In this document: positions 6,174 to 13,715 of the stretch, one piece after another
Position numbering within the stretch: position 1 is the first letter of the stretch
Layout: each line of letters starts with the position of its first letter
Program-made: the position numbers and the translations under genes
Notes under the pieces: model-generated
Told to the model about the DNA's origin: nothing
The model's input: only the letters and a program-made list of their open reading frames with translations
The model's database searches: none
From: Sulfurihydrogenibium yellowstonense SS-5
Lineage (GTDB): Bacteria > Aquificota > Aquificia > Aquificales > Hydrogenothermaceae
Length of the DNA: 13,758 nt
NCBI RefSeq assembly: GCF_000173615.1
Contig: NZ_ABZS01000019.1
Coordinates: 1-13,758, forward strand
Direction of reading: 5' to 3'

Positions 6174-6190
6174 TTGGCATGAAATTTTCT
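6174..6190 (+). promoter_or_regulatory. Sigma54-type (-24/-12) promoter candidate of glnBA
   Basis: TTGGCATGAAATTTTCT fits the sigma54 consensus TGGCACRNNNNTTGCW at 14 of 16 positions. The -24 GG is intact, but the -12 GC reads TC. The predicted start is near 6201, just ahead of the glnB Shine-Dalgarno. A TATAAT at 6191-6196 with TTAAAA 18 bases upstream is an overlapping sigma70 alternative. Confidence 0.5.
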
Positions 6191-6198
6191 TATAATAA

Positions 6199-6552
<354 letters not shown>

Positions 6553-6593
6553 TCTATAAAAAAGTTATTTTTTTTAAAGGAGGTTTTTTTAAA

Positions 6594-8021
6594 ATGGCAA
6601 TGATTCAGTGTCAGACACCTGATGACGTAATGCGTGTAATTTCAGAAAAAGGTATTGCTTTTATTGATTTTAAGTTTTCAGACCCATTTGGTCAATGGCA
6701 ACATTTAACAATCCCTACTCACGAATTTAGTCTCCATTCATTTGAAAATGGAATTCCGTTTGACGGTTCATCAATAAGAGGTTGGAAAGGTATCCAAGAA
6801 TCAGACATGTTATTAATTCCAGACCCTAAAACGTCATTCATCGACCCATTCATCGAAGAACCAACTTTATCTTTAATCTGTGATGCAGTCGACCCAATAA
6901 CTAAAGAGCCATACTCAAGAGATACAAGACAAATCGCTAAAAAAGCTCTTGAATTTTTAAGGTCTACCGGTATTGGTGATATAGCTTACTTTGGTCCTGA
7001 GGCAGAATTCTTTATTTTTGATGATGTTAGATTCAGCTCAGGACCCAACCACGCTTACTACCAAGTAGATTCTGAAGAAGGATGGTGGAATACTGCAAGA
7101 GAAGAAAACCCAAATCTTGGATACAAAATACCTTACAAAAGGGGATACTTTCCGGTTTCTCCATTAGACAAAACTCATCATATAAGAATGGAAATGGTTA
7201 AAACACTTGAAGAAGTAGGTATTACAGTAGAAAGAGAACACCATGAAGTAGCTACAGCAGGACAAGGAGAAATCAACTTCAGATTTTCAGACATAATTGG
7301 CTCAGGCGATAACATCTTAAAATACAAATATGTACTTAGAAACGTTGGATACAGATATGGAAAGTTCGTAACATTTATGCCAAAACCATTAGCAGGTGAC
7401 AATGGTAGTGGAATGCACTGTCACTTATCAATCTGGAAGGACGGACAAAACCTTTTTGCTGGTAATGGATACGGTGGATTATCAGAAATAGCTCTATATG
7501 CTATTGGCGGAATCATTAAACATGCAAGAGCTATCTGTGCATTCTCTAACCCAACTACAAACTCTTACCACAGATTGGTGCCTGGATTTGAAGCTCCTGT
7601 AAGACTTGCATACTCTGCAAGAAACAGGTCTGCTGCTATCAGAATTCCTGTTGGTGAGGCGTCTCCAAAGGCCAAAAGAATTGAAGTAAGATTCCCCGAT
7701 GCATCTTCTAACCCATACTTAACATTTACAGCTCTATTGATGGCTGCTATTGATGGCATTGAAAATAAAATCCATCCAGGCGAGCCTCTTGATAAAGATA
7801 TCTACTCATTACCACCTGAAGAGCTTGCAAACGTTCCACAAACTCCAGGATCTCTCCAAGAAGCTATCGATGCATTAAAAGAAGACAACGAGTTTTTACT
7901 CAAAGGTGGCGTAATGGACATGGACTTTATCAATATGTGGATTGAAACAAAACAAGCAGAGCAGGATGCAATCAGATTAGTTCCACATCCAAAAGAATTT
8001 GAACTCTACTTTGACGTTTAA
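6594..8021 (+). CDS. glnA: Glutamine synthetase, type I (GSI-beta)
   Basis: Makes glutamine from glutamate, ammonium and ATP, forming a cytoplasmic dodecamer. The protein has 475 residues. Seen in order are the N-terminal FDGSSIRGWKGIQESDM (56-72) with Asp57, metal ligands in GPEAEFF (134-140), HHEVA (216-220, Glu218) and GQGEINF (223-229), the GSGMHCHLS motif with His275, the NPTTNSYHRLVPGFEAP signature (319-335), and RIEVRFPD (362-369). Tyr404 in KDIYSLPPEE matches the adenylylated Tyr397 of enterics, which marks it as the GSI-beta type likely regulated by a GlnE-type enzyme. AAAGGAGG stands 10 bases before the chosen ATG; a second ATG at 6600 is less well spaced. The gene is last in the glnBA operon, closed by a strong terminator. 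Confidence 0.97.
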   Translation: MAMIQCQTPDDVMRVISEKGIAFIDFKFSDPFGQWQHLTIPTHEFSLHSFENGIPFDGSSIRGWKGIQESDMLLIPDPKTSFIDPFIEEPTLSLICDAVDPITKEPYSRDTRQIAKKALEFLRSTGIGDIAYFGPEAEFFIFDDVRFSSGPNHAYYQVDSEEGWWNTAREENPNLGYKIPYKRGYFPVSPLDKTHHIRMEMVKTLEEVGITVEREHHEVATAGQGEINFRFSDIIGSGDNILKYKYVLRNVGYRYGKFVTFMPKPLAGDNGSGMHCHLSIWKDGQNLFAGNGYGGLSEIALYAIGGIIKHARAICAFSNPTTNSYHRLVPGFEAPVRLAYSARNRSAAIRIPVGEASPKAKRIEVRFPDASSNPYLTFTALLMAAIDGIENKIHPGEPLDKDIYSLPPEELANVPQTPGSLQEAIDALKEDNEFLLKGGVMDMDFINMWIETKQAEQDAIRLVPHPKEFELYFDV

Positions 8022-8033
8022 TTTACTATAATG

Positions 8034-8058
8034 CCCTCCCAAATGGGAGGGGTTTTGA
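8034..8058 (+). terminator. Rho-independent terminator of glnBA
   Basis: CCCTCCC (8034-8040) pairs perfectly with GGGAGGG (8045-8051) around an AAAT loop, followed by GTTTTGATTTT. It begins 12 bases after the glnA stop. Confidence 0.88.
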
Positions 8059-8112
8059 TTTTAAAAAATGTAAAAATGTCAAAATGTAAAGGACATTTTA
8101 AAATCTCTTAAA

Positions 8113-8144
8113 CATCCTGAAGGCCATTAAACCAAAGGAGCTCC
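8113..8144 (+). repeat. Isolated B arm of the dispersed hairpin repeat
   Basis: CATCCTGAAGGCC, then ATTAAACC and AAAGGAGCTCC, corresponds to the B arm with a disrupted stem. No partner arm or terminal motif is seen next to it. The rest of 8145-8285 is AT-rich and shows nothing recognisable apart from a short CGTAG-C-CTACG palindrome near 8255. Confidence 0.5.
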
Positions 8145-8285
8145 TATATTAAATAAATTTAGTCAATAAATTTTTAGTTTTTAAGCACCTTTTGACTTAT
8201 ATATATGAACAGAGTTTATTTCCCATCTTTTAAATACATAGATCTATAACATCTCGTAGCCTACGTTTCACGTTTAAATGTTTTA

Positions 8286-8312
8286 ATAAAACCTAAAGTG
8301 TTATGATTATAT
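8286..8312 (+). repeat. Left copy of a 27-bp direct repeat flanking the repeat element
   Basis: This copy runs ATAAAACC-TAAAGTG-TTATGATTATAT. The right copy at 8493-8520 runs ATAAAATCT-TAAAGTG-TTATAATTATAT. They differ by an indel and two substitutions, and both contain a TGTTATRAT extended -10-like box. The left one includes TGTTATGAT at 8299-8307. Confidence 0.5.
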
Positions 8313-8488
8313 ACGTCGGGTGGGAAATTCAACAAAACATGAGATTCTTCGCTCGCTCATAATGACAAGCAAGGTTTTCCTTTTTCTAATGTTTATCAGT
8401 CAACCTTTTTCTGTCATCCTAAGGCCGTAAGCCGAAAATCTCATTTTTAAATTTTACAAAAACCCCTATTTTTTCACCTGATGTATAT
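8309..8488 (+). repeat. Dispersed hairpin repeat (MITE/REP-like), best full-length copy
   Basis: The element is 180 bp with terminal inverted repeats. The left end ATATACGTCGGGTGGGAAA matches the reverse complement of the right end, ATATACATCAGGTGAAAAA, with few mismatches. Inside are an A arm (8339-8366, from CATGAGATTC to ATAATGAC) and an inverted B arm (8412-8443) with GGC-CGTAA-GCC. Both arms derive from one unit of the form GTCATTCTGAG-stem-CGAAGAATCTCAT. It carries no coding frame, so movement would depend on an enzyme in trans. The A arm is an unoccupied version of the site used by the left IS110. Confidence 0.75.
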
Positions 8489-8492
8489 CTTG

Positions 8493-8520
8493 ATAAAATC
8501 TTAAAGTGTTATAATTATAT
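8493..8520 (+). promoter_or_regulatory. Extended -10 promoter of the rng operon, inside the right copy of the direct repeat
   Basis: TGTTATAAT at 8507-8515 is a perfect TGnTATAAT extended -10. TTGATA at 8490-8495 resembles a -35 but stands only 14 bases away. Transcription would start near 8522, leaving a leader of about 15 bases before rng. Confidence 0.55.
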
Positions 8521-8536
8521 TTCAAAATAAGTATAT

Positions 8537-9961
8537 ATGAGGTATTTTTTGGACAGAAAGTTAATCATCACTAAAGGCATTAAAAATACATTTTATCTTA
8601 TTTTAGAAAACAATATACCCGTTGAATTTAAGATAGAAGATATCGAGATATCTAAGCAAACTGGAAGTATATATAAAGGCAAGGTTTTAAGATACAGCCA
8701 TGCAATGGAAGCTTTTTTCGTTGATATTGGAGAGGATAAAGAAGCTTTCTTACCAAAAAAAGATGTTTGCGAAGAAGTTTGTAAGAATACAGATAAAGGC
8801 TCTTCGATTTTAGTGCAAGTTAAAAGGTCTCCGGTTAGTACAAAAGGGGCAAAACTTTCCTGTAAAATTTCTCTTCCGGGTAAATATTTAGTACTACTTC
8901 CTCAAAGTAAAGGCAAAGTCTCTATTTCATCAAAATATGAAAATAATGACGAGAGGAATGAAATTAAAGAAAGAATAAAAAATCTATTGCATAAAATAAA
9001 TCAAGAAAATTATGGTTTAATCATTAGAACCGCCGCAAAGGATGCACCGGATGAAGCAATTTTAGAAGATTTTAAATTTCTTATAGAATTATGGAACCAA
9101 ATCCAAAAAGATTATAATAAGAAAAAAGCTCCTTCTATAATATATGAAGAACCTTTTAAAGCTTTTGCAATTTTAAGAGATTATGCAGGCTCATTTTCTG
9201 AAATAATCTCAGACGATGTGTCTATCTTAAAGATGATTAAAAAGTTTGTATCAGAAAATTTTCCAAATGCAAACATAAAAATGACTCCATACAGAAAAAG
9301 AAAAGAGTCGTTATTCTATGAATATGAATTAGACAAGCTGATAAATAAAATCCTGTCACCTTATGCATATCTAAAAAGTGGTTCCTATCTTGTAATTCAA
9401 GAAACAGAAGCGTTAGTAGTTATTGATGTAAACAGCGGAAGCTGTCATAAGCAGAAGAATTTAGAAGAAACGGCATTTAGAATAAACTTAGAAGCAATTC
9501 CTGAAATTGTCAGACAGATAAGACTTAGAGATTTAAGCGGAATAGTTGTAATAGATTTTATTGATATGGTAAATCAAGAGCACAAAGAAGTAATCGTGGA
9601 AAGACTTAAAGAAGAGTTTAAAAAAGATAAAAGACCTGTGAAGATTAAAGGATTAACACAGCTTGGACTTTTAGAACTCTCTAGAAAGAAGCTTGAAGAA
9701 AGTCTTATAAAACAGCTTTCAGATTACTGTCAGCATTGTTATGGAAGAGGATATATAAAATCTCAAGATGTAGTAATGTTTGAGCTTGAAAAAACAATTA
9801 ATAAACTAAAACCATTTGCAAAAATGAAAATTATTATAAATCCGAAACTTTCCAGAGCTGTGGATAGTTTATTGGAAAATTTAAAACTAAAGGAGCTTGT
9901 AGAGATAGAGTATAATAATAAAATGCAGTTAGATAAATTTGAGGTTGAAAAAGTATTATGA
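8537..9961 (+). CDS. rng: Ribonuclease G/E family endoribonuclease
   Basis: Single-strand-specific endonuclease acting in mRNA turnover and rRNA processing. The 474-residue length fits RNase G and the catalytic half of RNase E, with no long RNase E scaffold tail. An S1 domain is visible at about 40-110 (GSIYKGKVLRYSHAMEAFFVDIG, residues 43-65, then EAFLPKKD). The catalytic metal-binding aspartates are Asp297 in VVIDVNSGS and Asp340 in VVIDFIDM. The zinc-link pair is Cys398/Cys401 in DYCQHCYGRG. The ATG at 8537 has no strong Shine-Dalgarno; the leader is very short and AT-rich, so weak initiation is possible. The stop overlaps the next start (ATGA). It is first gene of a five-gene operon. Confidence 0.93.
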   Translation: MRYFLDRKLIITKGIKNTFYLILENNIPVEFKIEDIEISKQTGSIYKGKVLRYSHAMEAFFVDIGEDKEAFLPKKDVCEEVCKNTDKGSSILVQVKRSPVSTKGAKLSCKISLPGKYLVLLPQSKGKVSISSKYENNDERNEIKERIKNLLHKINQENYGLIIRTAAKDAPDEAILEDFKFLIELWNQIQKDYNKKKAPSIIYEEPFKAFAILRDYAGSFSEIISDDVSILKMIKKFVSENFPNANIKMTPYRKRKESLFYEYELDKLINKILSPYAYLKSGSYLVIQETEALVVIDVNSGSCHKQKNLEETAFRINLEAIPEIVRQIRLRDLSGIVVIDFIDMVNQEHKEVIVERLKEEFKKDKRPVKIKGLTQLGLLELSRKKLEESLIKQLSDYCQHCYGRGYIKSQDVVMFELEKTINKLKPFAKMKIIINPKLSRAVDSLLENLKLKELVEIEYNNKMQLDKFEVEKVL

Positions 9962-10893
9962 AAAGATTTGTTGTATTTTTAATTTCAGGATTCGTTATAG
10001 CTTCTTGTGCAGATAAAGGTCAAAAACTCTATGAAGGGCAGGAAAAACTAAGTAAAGGTCTTGAACTTTATAAAAAAGGCGAGTATAAAAAGGCAAGAGA
10101 AGAGCTTAAAAATGCAATCTTTAAATCTCAAGGTTTAACACCTGACCAAATCATGGAAGCAAGATTTGCATTAGCGGACTCTTACTACAACAGGGAAGAA
10201 TACATAGATGCAATAGTAGAATTCGAGGAGTTTATAGCACTATTTCCAACATCTCCAAAAGTGCCGGAAGCTTTATATAAGCTTGCCATGTCTTACCTTT
10301 TTGTATCCCCAGACTATAAAAGGGATATGACCTACGTAAACAAAGCACAAGAAAAAGCAGAAGAGATAATTTCAAGCTATCCAAATAGTAAATATGTTAA
10401 AGCAACAAAAGAGATCTTAAAGAAAGTAAACGAAATAAAAGCCAAACATACCTTGTATATTGCAGAAACATATGAAAAGTATGGAAAGCCATACTCAGCT
10501 TCTGTATACTATCGGGAAGCTTATACAAACTACAAAGATTACATAGAAAAAGACTATGTAGCATACAAACTTGCATATAATTTAGTCAATGCGGAAAACC
10601 AGTATGTAAGAGAAATAAACGAGCTAAGACAAAAAATAAAAGAATTAGATAAAAAAATCAATGAAGAGAAAGATTTAGAATCTAAAAATATACTTATTAA
10701 TAGAAAGGCAATTCTTGAGCAAGAGCTAAACGTATATCTAACAAGAATAGAAGAATCAAAGCAGAGAGCAAAAGAGATTATAGAAAACTTTCCAAAAGCA
10801 TTTCCAGATTCTAAGTACTTAGCAGAAGTCAAAAACCTTGAAAAAAGTAGCAATTTACAAAAATTATTAAGAAAAATAGATATCTTTAATTAA
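9958..10893 (+). CDS. BamD-like outer-membrane assembly lipoprotein with TPR repeats
   Basis: The protein has 311 residues. It starts with a lipoprotein signal: MKRF, a hydrophobic stretch, then lipobox IASC with Cys17 as the lipidated residue. TPR-like helices follow (about 30-60, GLELYKKGEYKKAREELKNA; about 65-115, ARFALADSYYNREEYIDAIVEFEEF and EALYKLAMSY), with SYPNSKY and a later helical pair at about 160-185. These match the layout of BamD/YfiO, which sits on the periplasmic face of the outer membrane and helps BamA insert beta-barrel proteins. The region of about 205-285 is a highly charged coiled coil longer than in E. coli BamD (about 245 residues), ending with another TPR-like FPDSKY. 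The start overlaps the rng stop by four bases, suggesting translational coupling. A different TPR lipoprotein role is possible. Confidence 0.78.
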   Translation: MKRFVVFLISGFVIASCADKGQKLYEGQEKLSKGLELYKKGEYKKAREELKNAIFKSQGLTPDQIMEARFALADSYYNREEYIDAIVEFEEFIALFPTSPKVPEALYKLAMSYLFVSPDYKRDMTYVNKAQEKAEEIISSYPNSKYVKATKEILKKVNEIKAKHTLYIAETYEKYGKPYSASVYYREAYTNYKDYIEKDYVAYKLAYNLVNAENQYVREINELRQKIKELDKKINEEKDLESKNILINRKAILEQELNVYLTRIEESKQRAKEIIENFPKAFPDSKYLAEVKNLEKSSNLQKLLRKIDIFN

Positions 10894-10902
10894 AGAGGTG
10901 AG

Positions 10903-11265
10903 ATGGAAACATTAGAGATTGTAAAAAAAATAATTGAAAAAGCCGAAGAGAAGAAAGGTGAGGATATTGTAGTTCTTGAGATAGGAAAGATCAATCCTAT
11001 CATTGCAGATTACATGATTATTATAACAGGGACAGTACCGATACATACGAGGGCAATTGCAGATAATATTATAGGCGGTTTAAAAGAATACGGAGTAATA
11101 CCTCACCATTTGGAAGGATATACAGAAGGAAGATGGATTGCCGTAGATTACGGAGATATTATGATTAACATATTTCTACCTGAGCTTAGAGATTATTATA
11201 AGCTTGAGTGGTTATGGTCTGATGCTCCACGGGTAGAATATACAGCAGAAGGAATAAAACAATAA
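10903..11265 (+). CDS. rsfS: Ribosome silencing factor RsfS (Iojap family)
   Basis: Small protein of 120 residues that binds ribosomal protein L14 on the 50S subunit and blocks joining with 30S when nutrients are short. Family motifs are strong: DYMIIITGTVPIHTRAIAD (36-54), HHLEGYTEGRWIAVDYGDI (68-86), and the C-terminal FLPELRDYYKLEWLWSDAP (91-109). The length is typical. A short AGAGGTGAG leader separates it from the bamD-like gene by nine bases. The next gene starts directly after its stop. In other bacteria rsfS often sits near nadD, but none is seen here. Confidence 0.95.
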   Translation: METLEIVKKIIEKAEEKKGEDIVVLEIGKINPIIADYMIIITGTVPIHTRAIADNIIGGLKEYGVIPHHLEGYTEGRWIAVDYGDIMINIFLPELRDYYKLEWLWSDAPRVEYTAEGIKQ

Positions 11266-12048
11266 ATGCCGATTGGTGTATTTGATTCAGGGATAGGTGG
11301 ACTTACCGTATTTAAAGAGATAGCTGCAAGCTTTCCAAAGGTAGATTTATACTATCTTGGAGATACAGCAAGAGTTCCATATGGAAACAAATCAAAAACG
11401 ACAATTATCAGGTATTCTGTAGAATGTGCCAGTTATCTATATCATAATTATAATGTAGATGCGATAGTAATAGCCTGTAATACAGCTTCTTCATATGCAC
11501 TTGATACATTGAGAGAAATATTACCGATTCCTGTAATAGGCGTAGTTCAGCCGGGAGCAGAATCAGCTGTAAAAGTAAGTAAAAATAAAAAAATTGGTGT
11601 GATAGGCACATCAGCGACTATAAAGAGCAATTCTTACCTTGAGACTTTAAAAAGCTTAGACAAAGATTTAGAAGTCTATCAAAAAGCTTGCCCGTTGTTT
11701 GTTCCATTGGTAGAAGAAGGCTGGATAGATAATGAAGTAGCAAAACTAACAGTTAAAGAGTATCTTGACGACCTTGTCAAAACAGGAATTGATACACTTA
11801 TACTTGGATGTACCCATTATCCACTTTTGAAAAACACAATAAAAGGTTTGTATCCGCATTTAAATATAGTTGATTCATCTGTAGCGATAGTGGAACACCT
11901 AAAAAACATAAAACTAAACATTGAAGAGACAGGAAAAAGAAAGATTTTTATAACCGACGAATCTCATGCTTTTGATAAGTTGAAAAATATGCTTGTTGGA
12001 GATATTAAGACAGAAAAAATAGAACTTTCAGACCTATGCTCTCTTTAA
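11266..12048 (+). CDS. murI: Glutamate racemase
   Basis: Converts L-glutamate to D-glutamate for the peptidoglycan stem peptide, in the cytoplasm and without a cofactor. It has 260 residues, the usual length. The paired catalytic cysteines are Cys71 in IACNTAS and Cys182 in LGCTHYPLL. The N-terminal GVFDSGIGGLTV (4-15) gives Asp7 and Ser8, GDTARVPYG lies at 32-40, and His184 follows the second cysteine. The ATG follows the rsfS stop with no gap (TAAATG) and lacks its own clear Shine-Dalgarno, so translation probably depends on ribosomes finishing rsfS. Confidence 0.96.
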   Translation: MPIGVFDSGIGGLTVFKEIAASFPKVDLYYLGDTARVPYGNKSKTTIIRYSVECASYLYHNYNVDAIVIACNTASSYALDTLREILPIPVIGVVQPGAESAVKVSKNKKIGVIGTSATIKSNSYLETLKSLDKDLEVYQKACPLFVPLVEEGWIDNEVAKLTVKEYLDDLVKTGIDTLILGCTHYPLLKNTIKGLYPHLNIVDSSVAIVEHLKNIKLNIEETGKRKIFITDESHAFDKLKNMLVGDIKTEKIELSDLCSL

Positions 12049-12063
12049 ATCTAAGGAGAAAAA

Positions 12064-12876
12064 ATGCTTAAAAGATACACAGTAAACTCACCAAAAACAT
12101 TAAAAGATTTTATAGCTGAAAGCTTGAAAATTTCAAAAAATCAAGCAAAAGATATTATTGACAGTAGAAATGTTATTGTAAACAACAAAAGAGTTTGGAT
12201 AGCATCACATAATCTAAAACCCGGGGATGTAGTTGAGATAGTTCAAAGTGAGCCAAAAAATGATTTAAAAATACTATACGAAGATGATTATATCATTGCA
12301 ATTGACAAACCACCAACAATCGTAAGCGATAAAGAAAGTTCATCTGCAGAAGATTTGCTTAGAAAGAAATTAAAAAACGATAAAATAAAAGCAATTCATA
12401 GGCTTGATAAGGAAACATCCGGTGTATTACTTTTTGCAAAAGATTATAAAATCTTTGAAAAGTTCAAAGAGATATGGGAAGATAAGAACGTTTTAAAAAT
12501 TTACTTAGCTATATCTCATAACGAAGCAAACTTTAAAGACTTTACGATCAATCATGATATAGAGGGAAAACAGGCTATTACTCATTTAAAAGTCTTAAGC
12601 AAAGGAAATGGCTTTACATACTTTCAGGTAAGAATAGAAACTGGAAGAAAACATCAGATAAGAAAACATCTTGCAAGTATAAGACATCCTATCGTTGGAG
12701 ATAAAATTTATGGTATTAAAAAGTTTGAGAATAATTTAGTAAAAAGAGTAACAAGACAAATGCTCCATTCACATAAATTAGTGTTACCTCATCCTTATTT
12801 AAATAAAAAAATAGAAATAACTGCACCAATTCCATCAGATTTTAAGAATGTTTTGAACTATTTGAATGATATATGA
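12064..12876 (+). CDS. RluA-family rRNA pseudouridine synthase
   Basis: Isomerises uridine to pseudouridine in RNA, most likely 23S rRNA. The protein has 270 residues. An S4 RNA-binding domain spans about 10-62 (LKDFIAESLKISKNQAKDIID, residues 13-33, then VIVNNKRVWIASHNLKPGD). The catalytic domain begins at LYEDDYIIAIDKPP (71-84). The catalytic aspartate is Asp115 in HRLDKETSG (112-120), followed by LLFAKD. Later family motifs are GRKHQIRKHLASI and HPIVGDKIYG. It is shorter than E. coli RluD or RluC, so the exact target position is not assigned. TAAGGAG precedes the ATG at good spacing. It is the last gene of the rng operon, 15 bases after murI. Confidence 0.9.
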   Translation: MLKRYTVNSPKTLKDFIAESLKISKNQAKDIIDSRNVIVNNKRVWIASHNLKPGDVVEIVQSEPKNDLKILYEDDYIIAIDKPPTIVSDKESSSAEDLLRKKLKNDKIKAIHRLDKETSGVLLFAKDYKIFEKFKEIWEDKNVLKIYLAISHNEANFKDFTINHDIEGKQAITHLKVLSKGNGFTYFQVRIETGRKHQIRKHLASIRHPIVGDKIYGIKKFENNLVKRVTRQMLHSHKLVLPHPYLNKKIEITAPIPSDFKNVLNYLNDI

Positions 12877-12903
12877 GAAGTGATACTTCTTTGAATGTTG
12901 TTT
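12876..12903 (+). terminator. Weak hairpin terminator candidate after the rng operon
   Basis: AGAAGT pairs with ACTTCT around a GAT loop at 12876-12890, directly at the last stop codon, followed by a broken T-rich stretch. The stem is short and AT-rich, so efficiency is doubtful. Confidence 0.35.
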
Positions 12904-12907
12904 AAAA

Positions 12908-12984
12908 AAGTATGAGATTTTATCTTCGGCAGCAGAATAACAAATAAGGCTAATTTTTGATATCATTCAACCTTTTAAAGGCTC
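12908..12984 (+). repeat. Dispersed hairpin repeat, left part, split by the right IS110 remnant
   Basis: The A arm (TATGAGATTTTATCTTCGGC, then AGCAGAATAACA, 12911-12942) is followed by the spacer TATCATTCAACC also seen in the copies at 437 and 8309. From CAACC to the IS boundary there are 17 bases, the same number as between CAACC and the GTCAT of the B arm in the 8309 copy. The rest of this repeat resumes at 13625. Confidence 0.65.
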
Positions 12985-13048
12985 CGTGTATTAAATATAC
13001 TAAAAAATTTTTTTTAACTCCAAGAGAATAAGATTTTATGATATTTAA

Positions 13049-13244
13049 TAACGAACAGGAGAGAAGAAAGGAAGGACAGATCGCTTGCTCTTCAGTGGTC
13101 TTATAAGACCGCTTTAGGGTGTTTTAGATTACCTTCTTACTTTCCTTGACCTGCAGTAAGACCATAAGACCATAAGACCTTTAAGCCTGTATTTAAACAT
13201 GATGAAAAGTTATCAGGAAATTTCTCTTATGTATAGTATTTTAT
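13049..13244 (+). ncRNA. Orphan bridge-RNA-like leader of the decayed IS110
   Basis: GGAAGGACAG (13070-13079) is identical to the left copy. Its partner CCTTCTT (13132-13138) still pairs with AGGAAGG using one G-U pair. The inner hairpin GGTCTTATAAGACC (13097-13110) is kept. The second outer stem is TTTCCT (13141-13146) with AGGAAA (13215-13220), a paired change relative to CTTCCT/AGGAAG in the left copy. Loop sequences differ strongly between the two copies. The second module holds three tandem TAAGACC(A/T) octamers (13157-13180) and has lost the second hairpin. A promoter-like TATGAT at 13037 remains, so transcription is possible. Confidence 0.5.
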
Positions 13245-13245
13245 G

Positions 13246-13610
13246 AAGAATATAAGAATGTTTTTCGATAGAGAACTTTGTAAATCAAAACAGCTTACAA
13301 TGCTACGAAATCAAAAAGAATCGTTAGCCTATGTGTCAAGTAAAAAAATAAAGAAAATTTAGAATATTACGATGAGCTAATTAGAAAAATAAAAAAAGTA
13401 TAAAAGAACTTGAGAAAGAGATAAAATAATTGTCTAAGAAGAATTTTAAACAATAGGGTTTAGCAAATACTGCAAAGAATTATACGAAAGATTAGTAAGT
13501 AAAGGTAAGGCTAAAAAGTTAGCATTAGTAGCTGTAGCACTAAGTTATTAAGGCAGGCATATGGTGTATTAAAAAACAGAAGACCATTTGATGAAAATTT
13601 TTGCACTTGA
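13246..13610 (+). pseudogene. IS110-family transposase remnant (middle and C-terminal pieces)
   Basis: Translated pieces in different frames resemble the second half of an IS110 transposase. They are MFFDRELCKSKQLTMLRNQK and onward from 13258 to a stop at 13360, EYYDELIRKIKK after it, FSKYCKELYERLVSKGKAKK with LALVAVA, and finally KLLRQAYGVLKNRRPFDENF ending CT and the stop at 13608-13610. The last two pieces are typical of the conserved IS110 C-terminal region. At least three frame breaks separate them. The N-terminal DEDD domain, still present in the left copy, is missing: similarity to the left leader stops at TATTTTATGAA (about 13236-13246) and jumps to mid-gene sequence. Confidence 0.75.
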
Positions 13611-13624
13611 CATTTAGCATAGAA

Positions 13625-13698
13625 CATTCTGAGGCTGTAAGTCCGAAGAATCTTCTTTTTTAATTTTTTTAACGACAAATTACTTACCCCAAGGTATT
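13625..13698 (+). repeat. Dispersed hairpin repeat, right part after the IS110 remnant
   Basis: The B arm CATTCTGAGGCTGTAAGTCC, then GAAGAAT, at 13625-13651 keeps ATTCT pairing with AGAAT around a GTAA loop. The end resembles TTACCCCAAGGTAT (13684-13697), matching the CTCACCTAAGGCAT end of the copy at 437. Confidence 0.6.
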
Positions 13699-13715
13699 TT
13701 TTAGTATATAATCTG

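Larger units (their letters stand above)
12985..13627 (+). mobile_element. Decayed IS110-family element, related to the left copy
   Basis: The left end CGTGTATTAAATATACTAAA matches the left IS at its LE, and the leader stems are shared. The right end AGAACAT is at 13621-13627, directly joined to repeat sequence TCTGAGG. At about 640 bp it is roughly half the expected size: the transposase start and catalytic N-terminal domain are deleted near 13245, and the remaining reading frame is broken. It cannot move by itself. Its orientation is opposite to the left IS. Confidence 0.75.

Noticed and set aside
6174..6196. Simple sigma70 promoter with TTGGCA as -35 and TATAAT as -10
   Set aside because: Only 11 bases separate the two boxes, too few for sigma70. 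The TTGGCA fits better as a -24 element.
8145..8285. Possible small RNA gene between glnA and rng
   Set aside because: No stable fold beyond a five-base palindrome, no promoter and terminator pair, and composition like the surrounding spacer.
13157..13180. Short CRISPR-like array (three octamers)
   Set aside because: Units of 8 bases in direct contact without spacers; simple tandem expansion in an IS leader.
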